Part shown: one piece after another, positions 50,970 through 62,378 of the stretch
How the letters are laid out: every line of letters starts with the position of its first letter
Position numbering within the stretch: the first letter of the stretch is position 1
Assembly: GCA_034766995.1 (NCBI GenBank)
Contig: CM068318.1
Location: forward strand, 32,006,956-32,070,955
Direction of reading: 5' to 3'
DNA from: Acanthacorydalis orientalis
Taxonomy: Eukaryota; Arthropoda; Insecta; Megaloptera; Corydalidae
DNA: 64,000 bases
The notes under the pieces: generated by a model
Told to the model about the DNA's origin: nothing
Seen by the model: the letters and a program-made list of their open reading frames with translations, nothing else
The model's database searches: none
Position numbers and translations under genes: made by a program

Positions 50970-52585
50970 TAAATAAACGTACACTAATAAGTTTAACTGA
51001 TTACCTGTTTACATGCAAGAATACAATGTAGTGCTGAATGGCAATGCAACTATTGAAAACTGTTTTATTGCAACAACTATAAAAATACAGCCTGTGTTTT
51101 TTTAAGGCAACGTAAGTAATGCCTAGATTATTACATTATAGAGGATCTTCCGTCCGCACGTACTAATGATTACTTAATTACTTATAGACAGAGCACTGAA
51201 CACAGGTCTTTATTCTGGTATTTTTTGTTTCGTTTTGCTATTCGCAAAAATAATATTTCTATAGATTATTTCCTTGAGTTATTTACATGTAAAATAGAAA
51301 ATGCATCCTTTTTATATGAAAAAATAAAAGTTTATTCTAATTAAAATTAATAAGAAATTTTATCAGTAAAATTAATTACAACACTCGTTATTTGGGATCT
51401 TAGGGCGCGTCGACAACTAAGTTCGTTAGTGCCCTAAAACACTTCTTTATGCTCTTTTTAAATGTCGAACAGGTTGTATGTATAGGAGCTTCGGAAAAAC
51501 CTTCAATTTCATCTAAAATATTCTTACGTATTCCTTTTTTAATTTTCAGAATTAAAATAAATAAAGTTGTTTCTCTAAAATCAATTTTCAAATAAGACAA
51601 CACAATATATTTAAACCACATGTGTATATATATATATATATACAGGGTTTTTATTGTTTCCACGAAACCATTCGACTTTGGGCGAATGAATTTAAACGTG
51701 GTAAAACGAACACCGTACACCAAATTGAAAACTGTTTTTCTTAAAATCTATTTACAATAAGTACTCGTTGTCTTATCAAATAGCGTTCCATAATTAATTT
51801 TCTACGTCCACTTTTTCAATTTGTAAATTCCAATTAATACAAGCTAATCAAATCAATATGTGCGATAAATAAATTTATAAAACGTACTTCTAAAACACAT
51901 TGTATTTATATATCTTTTACAAAGAAAACAAAGTAACAAAAACCGAGATAATTTCTAAAAATTATTTTATATTTGAATTTATTTGCCGAAATATCATTTT
52001 TAAAGAAAATTAATCGAAATGGGAACTTATTTGTATTATAAGTTAAATAAAATATGATAAATATATTGTAATTCTCAAGTATTGACAAGTACACATCATA
52101 TTAGAAGATGGAAAATTGAAAATAGTTGTTAATTAAAAAAGAACATTTTAAAATAATTGTTAATTTAAGACTTACTTTATAATACGTTTATTAGGTGTGC
52201 TATTTTTTATATTTTTTAAAAAATATCTAATCAACTTATTATAAAATAAATTCAAAATCTAAGGCGTTAACGTGTTCCTCATTAAAAAAAATCATATTTT
52301 TAATATAGCACACAGTAACATATGAAATACGTACAAAAATAAAAAAAGAATGATGGTAACTGAATAATCTTTTTATTGACGGTTTTAATAATATGCTTAT
52401 TTTTAAAATGAAACCTTGACAATGATTTAATTCTGAATTTTAATCCTTGTCATCTACATACGTATCATTTCTAGGTCAAATGAAATGTATGACACATTTT
52501 CAATTTATGCTTAAATATTTTACTTGTGTATAAAAAAGGGATACATTTTTAACATATACAGCTGCCCCCATTATCGATAAACGAG
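50970..52585. other. AT-rich, mostly unassigned
   Basis: No gene recognised. 'acagggtttttattgtttcc' at about 51641 after a TA tract resembles a transposon end. A minus frame at 51400-51530 has a short coding-like segment (KKGIRKNILDEIEGFSEAP) without a family assignment. Confidence 0.4.
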
Positions 52586-52587
52586 TT

Positions 52588-52617
52588 TACGAACCAAGTA
52601 CTCCTCGAACTGCCCAC

Positions 52618-52652
<35 letters not shown>

Positions 52653-52660
52653 GTATATAT

Positions 52661-52708
<48 letters not shown>

Positions 52709-52772
52709 ATGTATATATATATATATATTTATATATATATGTAATACGAACCAAGTTACTCTTCTAACTGCC

Positions 52773-52832
<60 letters not shown>
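52588..52832 (+). repeat. Two transposon-end fragments each followed by (TA)n
   Basis: 'tacgaaccaagtactcctcg' at 52588 and 'tacgaaccaagttactcttc' at 52745 are direct copies of one segment, both ending in ctgcccac before a TA tract. A similar string ends the mariner remnant at 54077-54111. They look like duplicated terminal fragments of that family. Confidence 0.7.
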
Positions 52833-52840
<8 letters not shown>

Positions 52841-52976
52841 ATGCAATTTACATTCATTTCATAATTAAATTTCCCAATTCGACATTCACTTCAACTCCTA
52901 ACATAATTTCTAGTTTTTATCAAAATTCAGACACTAACTGATATACTATGTACGGTTAGTTAATAAACATAAATTA

Positions 52977-52978
<2 letters not shown>

Positions 52979-53011
<33 letters not shown>

Positions 53012-53111
53012 ATATAGTAAGTCAAAAAAGTTTTCGTATACTTTATATATTTATATATTTTTCTTTAAAAATAAAAATTCATGAATACAATTTTGTAAAG
53101 ACTTTCTTCAT

Positions 53112-53174
<63 letters not shown>
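52979..53174. repeat. (TA)n arrays
   Basis: TA tracts at about 52979-53008 and 53119-53174. Confidence 0.9.
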
Positions 53175-53184
<10 letters not shown>

Positions 53185-53349
53185 CATTAAGAAAATTTAA
53201 TAATAACACAATTAAATCCAAATAGTTTAAAAAACACGAAAAAAATAAAAAAAAAAAACAAAAATTTGCCTTAAATTTATATTAAAAAAGTTTTCATACA
53301 AAGAAAAACATGGAGATTTAAAGCTAATTTATATTTTTTTCCTAACTAT

Positions 53350-54111
53350 TAATATCGTGTTATCGACAATCCACCACGCTCAACAGACCCGAGAACAACT
53401 GTCACGCCAGAAATTATTGACCAAGTCCGCGATACGGTTTTGTATGACCGACAAGTGAAAGTAAGCAAGAAGGCAGAGGTCAGAAGCATCTCAACTGAGA
53501 GGACACATTCATTTTGCGTCATGAATTGCATATGAAACTACTTTCCACACGACGAGTGCTGCGTTTGCTCACTAAAGAGCAAAAACGATTTCGGACACGA
53601 ATATCAAACAACATTTCTGCACTGTTTAAAAAAATCCAACGGATTTCATGCAGCGTTTCATGACTATCGATGAAACTTGGATTCACCACTACATGTCAGA
53701 ATTGAAAAAGCAATCAAAACAGTGGACTGAACGCCGTAAAACGGCTGTAAAGAAGGCAAAAACGATGACGTCAGTTTTCTGGGATACAAAAGGAATTCTT
53801 TCGATCTACTATCTTCAACAGAGAAAACAGCTACCGGCAAATACTACGCAGTACTTTTAAAGAAGTTAAAGGAAGTGATTGCGGAAAGACGTTCCGAAAT
53901 GGCCAAAAAAAGTGATATTTCATTGTGACAATACATCGACTTGATCATTCATTATCGCTCAGTAAAAATTACTCGAATTGAAGTTTCATCCTTACTAATC
54001 CACCGTATTGGGTCGAATGAAGAGGTGACAGGGGCCACACTAACATACATTTTGAAACTGGACTATTATCTTTACGTAAAGAACCAAGTAACGCTTTAGA
54101 CCGCCCTCGTA
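53350..54111 (+). mobile_element. 5'-truncated mariner
   Basis: Plus-strand frames show RVIDNPPRSTDPRTTVTPEI then DQVRDTVLYDRQVKVS (linker region), FMTIDETWIHHYMSELKKQS (first catalytic motif, Asp present), KQWTERRK and KKAKTMTSVFWDTKGI. A frameshifted ATGKYYAVLLKKLKEVIAER and a degenerate DISL.QYIDL in place of the second Asp motif follow. The last 35 bases (gaaccaagtaacgctttaga, then ccgccctcgta) appear to be the right terminal repeat, abutting a TA array at 54124-54165. The left end and DNA-binding region are missing. Confidence 0.8.
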
Positions 54112-54123
54112 TATATCTATCTA

Positions 54124-54165
<42 letters not shown>
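54124..54165. repeat. (TA)n microsatellite
   Basis: TA array following the mariner right end and a short ctat run. Confidence 0.9.
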
Positions 54166-54168
<3 letters not shown>

Positions 54169-54714
54169 TTATTTTCTTTTGTTTAAAAATACACAAACAT
54201 GTTGCTTATTCACCGATAATTCTTGGTCTTCTACATTAAACTACAATTATTAATTATTAATAATCTGAATAAATTTGTTCGAAAATTGTATATAATTTGT
54301 AATGTCAAAAGTTAACTACTCATTTATTCCTGACGTTTTACAATAACTTGTTTTTAAAAATTGATCACATTAATTATTACTAGCAATTGAACATTTTCAG
54401 GTTTATTTCACATTTAATGTCGAGTATTTAACAAGTTAATCAAGTGTCCATTTCGGAGCAAATAAGGACGTTTTATATCAATTGTAAATATGGAAAGATT
54501 TTTGAAAGTTGATAAAGGTATGCAAATAATTTTCCGTAAAATTTATTCTTTAAATATAAAGTTTTTTCCTGAAATGAAAATCTTTTTCAAACAACTAAAT
54601 TGTATGAAGGTTGCCAATTATTTATTATCATTACTTGAAAATGATCAAATTTTAATAAATATGTCACATGTAAATATTTTATATAATATTACGAAAAAAA
54701 ATAGTCTCCTGATA

Positions 54715-54960
54715 GTGTTCGTTCTTTGAGATTGCCCAAGTTCCTGTTCTTCGTTACTTATTTCGTCATGTGCGACATCTTCATATAGATTTTCATACTG
54801 TGTCTAAACGTAGTGTTCAAAATCTATCTTAAGGTAGTACACATAGAAAAATTAGTATTGAAAAACAGAAATTCAGTTGATCCAGAAGGAGGAGGAAACT
54901 CAAGACAATTTATAAATGGAATTATGTGTATCAAAACATCCAATTAAAGTTTTAAATAAA
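54715..54960 (-). repeat. Hairpin-bearing repeat, unit 1 (possible PLE terminus)
   Basis: Diverged direct copy of 55025-55245. It contains internal inverted symmetry (arms about 54752-54780 and 54835-54868). On the minus strand at 54761-54787 it reads TGAAGA, GTC, a short loop, GAC, GAAAT, the order of a hammerhead ribozyme core. Such cores are known in Penelope-like elements, but no reverse transcriptase is present, so the family is inferred. Confidence 0.4.
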
Positions 54961-55024
54961 AGATAGTTTTATACTGCTTTTTTCAAATATCTGAAAACAA
55001 ATTACGTTTAAGAAATTCAGTTGA

Positions 55025-55245
55025 ATTGCACTGTTTCTGAGTCACCTAATTCTCTGTTTTCTACTATTAGTTTCGACATGTATCGCTTCGTCAGACAAAA
55101 TTTAAATAAGTTAAATTTATTTAAAATATATCTATAGATAAAACTCGTATCGAAACTAATAGTAATAAACAGAAAACCACATGGTCCAAAAGGAAGGACA
55201 ACGGACATCAGGACAACGTATCAATAGAATTGTAATTATAAAACA
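55025..55245 (-). repeat. Hairpin-bearing repeat, unit 2 (possible PLE terminus)
   Basis: A near-perfect inverted pair: about 55053-55080 against 55145-55173, sharing cgaaactaatagta and aacaga. On the minus strand 55070-55094 reads CTGACGA, then AGCGATACATGTC, then GAAAC, fitting CUGANGA and GAAA of a hammerhead core. Stem II is poor here. A second inverted half-copy on the plus strand lacks a clean CTGANGA. Confidence 0.45.
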
Positions 55246-55429
55246 TACAATTATAATTTTATTCTAATTAGAATTCATTTAAATTTTGGTGTTTTGAATT
55301 ATGAAGAATTTATTTTTAAATGAAAGATGATTTATTATGTTATTTCATATTTTTTAGTACATTTAAACCTGTATTTTTATTTTATTTATACATTTATTCT
55401 TATAAAATTTTTCTATTAATATTTTTTGT

Positions 55430-55870
55430 ACTATTTACCAGGGGGTTCTGCCCCTTACTCACTATATTCGCCGTCCCCAGTAAAGCTTTGCCCCACTCTC
55501 GTTGGCGCGCCCTCTCCTCTCACAAATAACATAAATTAATAAATTATACGCACACATAATCTGAGTAAAATGTAAGTCGTAAAATTTTTATGTAAAAAAT
55601 TTATAAAAATTAACTACAAAATACGATGTTAAAATGTCTAACAAATTTCTTACTCTAAAGATTCAATAAATACAATATTTTAAACAAATACCATTAGTTT
55701 TATGTTGAAATTATATACACTTCTTTCGTTGTACACCGTGAGAGAGCTACATACATGTGATTAATATCAACCACATAGAACAGAGACCACGCGATATCCA
55801 TCAACCAATCATTGATGGTCGGGAATGGTTAACGTTCTACTTGTAAAGTGTAACGTGGGGAGTGGCATTA
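55430..55870 (+). repeat. Dispersed repeat, copy 2
   Basis: Shares ordered landmarks with 31375-31660: gctttgccccactc, cacaaataac, an acgcacacataat stretch, an AT-rich interior, then gaccacgcga, atcaaccaatca and gggaatgg. It starts with a small GC hairpin (ggggttctgcccc). Short frames within it are not considered genes. Confidence 0.65.
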
Positions 55871-55988
55871 CAAAGAGGTGGTTTATACGAAAAATTATAA
55901 TTTTTTTATTGAAATTTTTCGATGGAAATATTTTAAATAGAAATACATTACATAAAATTTGTGCATTTGATATATATTTTTTTTTTAG

Positions 55989-56215
55989 AAAAAAATGTAA
56001 CTCGATTGAACTATTTATTTAAAGGGCCACAATTATTGCTCAAAACTGCATTTCATCGACTGGATATTGACTCTTCATTTATTACCTTCGTATTTTGGAT
56101 TTTCCAAATTAATCTTTTCATTAGCATAGTTTTACAATTTATTTTTATATGTAAATATTGGGGAAATATTGAATTAATGATCGGCTCTTTTCCAACAATG
56201 ATGTCTCTAGTTCAG
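55989..56215 (+). CDS. Odorant receptor exon (first one visible)
   Basis: A strong acceptor (a run of ten T then AG at 55987-55988) precedes it. Two bases complete a codon from an unseen upstream exon. The frame reads NVTRLNYLFKGPQLLLKTAF, a hydrophobic helix (FWIFQINLFISIVLQFIFI), then ELMIGSFPTMMSLVQ, ending in phase 0 at cag|gtatat. No in-frame ATG occurs before the acceptor, so a 5' exon must exist or the copy has lost its start. Confidence 0.85.
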
Positions 56216-59139
56216 GTATATTAATTATAAATAAAAAATCTGATTTATTGAAAAAACATCTATTTGTTACTATTATTATTTTAATTGTAGGGATTAATTA
56301 AGCATTGCTTACTTTATTATAATAAAGAAAAAGTAAGAAACATGATACATATCATTTATAATGAATTTTGGTCAATGAGTTGTGTGGAAGATAGTGTTTG
56401 GAATGTAATAGTATTAAAAAAGAAGTTTTTTAATATTTATATTTTTATGGCTATTATGTTTTGTCAAGTATTAATTATCTTTCCATATGCAGATAAATTG
56501 CCTGGAGAAAAACAACTGCCTCTTTCAGCATGGTATGTATATACAGAGGGACCCAAAAAATGTATACACACTTTAATAGAAGTTATCTAGGGACTTTTCT
56601 TATTATTATGAATTACGGCGGAAATGTGTAGTATGATGTTCTTTCAGAAGATGTAGTTATCACATGAATTCTAGAGCCAACCAGCAACCGGAAGGATAGC
56701 TAAAGAAACTGGCAGCTATACTATTATTGTTGAAGTAATGCAAGACAGATTTGAAGTGGTATTTTAAACATGAAAATGTCTGTGTAGTACAACGACAATG
56801 GCAGCGAAGGTTGACAACAGAACCTCAAGTTTGCTTGACAATTGCACACATTCGTGATAAATTTAAAACCAATAGTACACTGTGTGATGTGTATTTTTTT
56901 GAAGATAGAGTTTTTAGACTTGTGTACTTTGACATATTTCATACATTTATTTTACCTGCCATTCGTGTACTCTATGGGAATGAGCGATTTTACTTAAAAC
57001 AAGAGATGACGGACAACCACACTACCACTGACAGACGATAAAGTTCTGCGAGGGCAATGGATAGGACGAAGAGGTACTATTAATTCCCCTCTACGTACTC
57101 AAGATTTAATACTCTAAACTTCTACATATGAGAGACCGTCAAGAATCTGATATATCGTAGAAAATTACCTACATTGTCAACGCTAAGGGAAGAAAATGAA
57201 ATGTTATGTGTAGTAATCAAAGTGGACACTTTGGGCAACATTGCTTGTACAGTAGTTCGTCGAAACCATTAGAGTCTGAACGCTAATTGTGACCAATTTT
57301 AGAACCTGACACACAAATATTCCTTGTTGTGTGTATAATTTTATTAGTAAAGCATTAACGGAGATATTTTGTACGTTGAAGTGTGTATACATTTTTTTTT
57401 TGGTCACTTTATATAATGATAAATGATTTGTTAGTTGAAATAATTAATAATTTATAAAAATAGGCACATATTTAAAAATGATTGACAAAACTATTTTTTT
57501 ACAATTAGAGATTAAAAAAGCATACCCATTTTCTATTATAAAAGTGTACATTTAATGAAAATATACAATTCGATACTGACGCTATATTAACTTTTCATTT
57601 TCCAATTGTATACATATACAACTTATCACAAATATGTTTCTATAAAAATTTCTAGTAATTGAATATACCATATTTTTATATACTTATAGACATTTCGATA
57701 ACAATTTCATCTTCAAAATGTGAGATTTGCACTTTAAGGATTAAAATGAAAATAAAAACACAGTTAAAAATAAAATAAAATGTAAAATAACACATTTTAT
57801 TCATGTTTGATTTTAAAATGTATTTGTCAAGTAATTTAAATTTGAAAAACATTTTAAAAATATTATTATATTTTAAAAATATTAAGAAGAATGTCTATAC
57901 GGGGCGCATTTTTAAAGTAAGGTTTGTTTTTGTAAATTTTAATTGAGTGCACACTTTTACAATAAACAATGGAAATTCTGAGTAAATATCAATGATGAGA
58001 CCGCGCATGAGCAACAACTTTACATGATTCATGGACTAGCCATTAGCCATTTTCTCGCCCTCGGATTCTTGTTTGATGCCACGTGTGAGTGATTTATAAT
58101 GTGTGTAACAATAAATAATTCCGCCAAATGCGAGTTTCGTGCTAAGATATGGTTTTTGTTAGCCAAAAACAATAGTGCTACTGAAATTGATGGGCAACTG
58201 TGTGCCGTATGTGGGCCGAATGTTATGAGTGACAGTAAGTGAAGGTAATGGTGTCGTTTATTTAAAGAACGGCGAATGAATATCCATAAGTGTACTGGCC
58301 AGCCTAGTGTAATACAAACGATTTGGTGAAGAAAGTGAAAACAAAAATACGAGAAAATCGTCGTTTCACAATTATCAATTAAATTTTCAGAATTTTCACG
58401 GCCAGTAATTTACGATATTGCAACAGAAAGCTAGGTCTCAAAAAACAGTTTGCCATATGGATATCAAAAATGTTAACAGGTACACATTAACAGAATCATG
58501 TAGTTTCAGTTAATCGATCTTTAAAAGGCTAGAAAAATGAAGGAGGCAACTCCTAAGCCAATTGTGCTTGACGATGAGACTTAAATATCCTACATAAACA
58601 TTGAATCAAAGCAACCATCAATGTAATATACCACTCGTCGTCCCTGAAGAGAGAGAATTTCAAGTAAACGCTTTCGGCCAGGAAATTCATGACCACCATT
58701 TTCTAGGATAAAAAAGCGGTCTCTCTTGTTGATTTTCTTGGAAGTGAAATGATGATTTTTATATTATGGAACGATGAGGAACCTTCTACGCGCTATTCAA
58801 AAGACGACGTGGGTTGCGGTCCAGTGAAACTGTGCTTTTTCACGATAATGTGAGACCGCATACCACAGCTGAAACTGTTTTAATATTGTAAGACTTTGAA
58901 TGGGAAATTTTTGACTACCAAACCTACGCTCCAGATCTTGCATCGAGAAATCACCACCTATTCTTGCACCTAAAGAAATGGCTTGCATTTCAAAGGTTTG
59001 AAAATTATGAAGAACTGAGAAGGCGTTACTAGTTAGTTTAAGCCACAGACGACGGATTTCTTTAACAAAGCTGTAAGAAAACTGGTGCCACGATACCAAA
59101 AATGCATAGAAGTCAATGGTAACAATGTGAAAAATGATA

Positions 59140-59181
<42 letters not shown>

Positions 59182-59340
59182 GTAGATGTGTTGTACCTAT
59201 AATAAATATATTTTATCATTGATGGGGTTTTCTAATTTCTGAACGGACCCTACTTTAAAAATGCACCTCCTAACATAAAAATGTGATTTTATACTTTCGT
59301 AACGAACAAATATTCTTGATCTGTTATTTATGTTAAATCC

Positions 59341-59386
<46 letters not shown>

Positions 59387-62334
59387 ATTTATAACCCGTG
59401 TTACTACTATATTTAGCGGTCCATTCGTTGTTCTTTGGAACGCAATTTTTGAACGCTATATTTAATATAAACTACCACTTGTATTGATATATTCATAACT
59501 TTAACAACTGGATATTAACAATTTACACTATATCTAAGGAATTGGATTATCACTTTACACCAAAGGAAAATATGAATGCTTAGTTTTTTTTTACAAAAGT
59601 TATTACACCTGCAGTTAATTTATGATAACTGTAATATGAAGTATAACGTACTAATGAATTCATTTCAAAGAAGGTTTTTAGTATACTCGTATTGTCAAAA
59701 GTTTGATCGCTCATTATCAATGATCGAGATTGTTCAAGCATAGAAGGATGAAATTTATCATTGTTTATTATTGGATCTATCTTACTAAATTGATACGTAT
59801 TCATAACTTTTTTTGAGTCTAGCATCTCAAATCTAGACATTTTTTCTTAAGAGTATAATTACACTTACCCTCGATCACCAAGCTTTTATAGAATTAAAAC
59901 ACTAATGTCTGATAATCTTCTAAATAAATAGACCGCTAATGATATTAGATATCGGTGCGTCCTAAATCATTTAATAATTAATTTTAACACAACGTATATA
60001 ATTAAACGATTAAAATATTCATTAACTTTAAAACATTTAAGTCGTTTCAATTTTTCGACAAATATAATGTTGAAATAAATACAACTGGTAAAAGAAAATG
60101 TTTCATAACTCTCAACCATATTTATTTTTATAACTAAGGGAAAAAATGTTTTTTAACCAGTGAAAAAAGCATTGATATAAATTTATTTAAAAATATAACT
60201 TTTTTAAAAAAATAATTATTTTGGAAATATTGATTTAAAAATATTGAAATAGAGTTTTTTTTAAAAAGAATGTAACTTCACATAGCATAATTTTACAAGT
60301 AAAATCAAAAGTATGTTATAATTATGTGAATAGTGCTTAACTCACTTCAATAATTCCTTAAAATTTGATCAGAAAATGTATAAACTTTATAGAAACAATA
60401 TTTTTGTCCGTAAATACTTTTTTTTAATATCCTATCAGATATATACAACATATTTTTCGCAAAATGAATATATTTAGATATTGCATCGTAATAAAATTTC
60501 AACTAGAGTGGAGTACAGCAATTAAGAATAATTAGCGTTTACTAAATCTTTATGGAGATGTTCCATAATTTTCAATCGTTCATCAATAAACAAATCCATC
60601 CTCATAATCAAAATCAATTTGAGCGGAACATTGACCAAAATTCAATGTCACAAATAATAAACTGATAAAAATTATCAAAAATTGTATAAAATATAACATC
60701 GGCTATGACCAAAAATAAATGATTATAATTCTAAAAATGTACAAGTGTGATTTGGAAAGTTCGCAGCGTAACATATAAGTTGCGGTAATATTTTAAATAT
60801 TTGTGGCGCATTATAAAGCGATATCTATCTTATACATAACCTTAAAATCTATAATTAGTGTGTCAAGGAGTTTGTTGCAAATATCAATTTAAATAAAACT
60901 CGTTTTGTACTGTTTTTGAAATGGATAAAGTTGAACATCGTGCAGTGATAATTTTTTTTTGTCAAAAAAATCTTAATGCCAACAGAAATCTTTAATGAGG
61001 ACCAGCTGAATTTAAATGTAGTCGTGCAAATTTTGAAGATAATCCGCGTAGTATACGTCTGAAAACTGCATCGACAGAAGAGATCATCCATAAAGTGCAC
61101 GATATTGTCTTATAGGATCGGCGAGTGAACGTGTTTAATGGAGATTTTATCTGGAGATTTGTGACTACAGATGAGAATGAGATTCACCATTACATTCCAC
61201 AGTCAACGCAACAATTAAAACAATGGAAGCATGGCGATTCTCTGCCACTAAGAGAAGCAAAATCAGTTTTATACGCTGAAAATGTTATGGCTTTGGGATG
61301 CTAAAGGGATCCTTCTAATTCATTACCTTCCAAAGTGTCAAACGATTACGGAACAGTATTATGCTAAACTTTTGGATCGACTCGATCAAACAATTTGTGA
61401 GAAAGAACTAGATTTATCAAAAAAAATTATTTTCCATCAAGACAATAGACTTCCTATACAAGTGTTGTATCCATTGCAAAATTTGCTTAATTGAAGTATG
61501 ACTTGCTGACCCATCCTGTCTATTCTTCAGATTTAACCGCCTCATATTTCCAAAACTTAAAAAAATCCTTGATGGTAGGCAATTTCCGTTGAATTAAATA
61601 CTCGGAGGATCAGTGAATCGCTATTTTGAGGACCTCCAAGTAAAGAATTTCTGATATGGGATAAAATCTATGGAATATCGCTAGATGAAATGCATTGAAG
61701 TTCAGGGAGACCTTATTGAAAAATAAAAGTAATTTAAAAACACAAGTTGTATTTTTCATAGTTAGGCCGTGAACTTCTCAAATTGCCATCGTTTTATTTA
61801 AATACTACATGAAAAATCACTCATGAGTCAATTGTCGTTGACATTTTATATGATAACACACCATACATAAATTTACATCAAGTAAACAAAGAAAATCAAC
61901 ACTATTTTTTTCGTAAGTCGGATCTTAATACTGTAAAATTTTGCTTATTACCGATTGAACATTTTCAATTTAAAAGAAAATTTAACATCAATTCTTCTTC
62001 ATTCGCGTCTCATTTTCAATTTGTTATTACATCTCCCATAAAAACAATAATTTGCACATGGAAAGTTCTAAGAATGTTCATATGTAAAATGGCAAAGGTA
62101 CCTATTTCATTTTCTTGTCGCCAGAAAACAAATAATTTTAATTTATGCCTAGACTGTTTAGCGAGGAAAGGTATTTTAGCAAGCAAACATACCATGCTCA
62201 TAAAATTATATGTAAAGTAAAATTCTCACCAATCAATGACTTAAAATCACTGTTTTTCATTAAATTTCAGAAAACGGAAATATATTTGTGATTAAAAATA
62301 CTTTACTTACAATATATTTTGGACATTATCATAT

Positions 62335-62378
<44 letters not shown>

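Noticed and set aside
54490..54729. 79-codon plus-strand frame upstream of the odorant receptor, considered as its missing first exon
   Set aside because: No receptor-like motif, no suitable donor in the right phase, and it overlaps the start of the hairpin repeat.
55825..56022. 65-codon plus-strand frame overlapping the first visible receptor exon
   Set aside because: It is in another frame and mostly covers intron and repeat DNA; the receptor frame is clear from exon joining.
58797..59099. 100-codon minus-strand frame in the receptor intron
   Set aside because: Antisense of the plus-strand mariner catalytic region.
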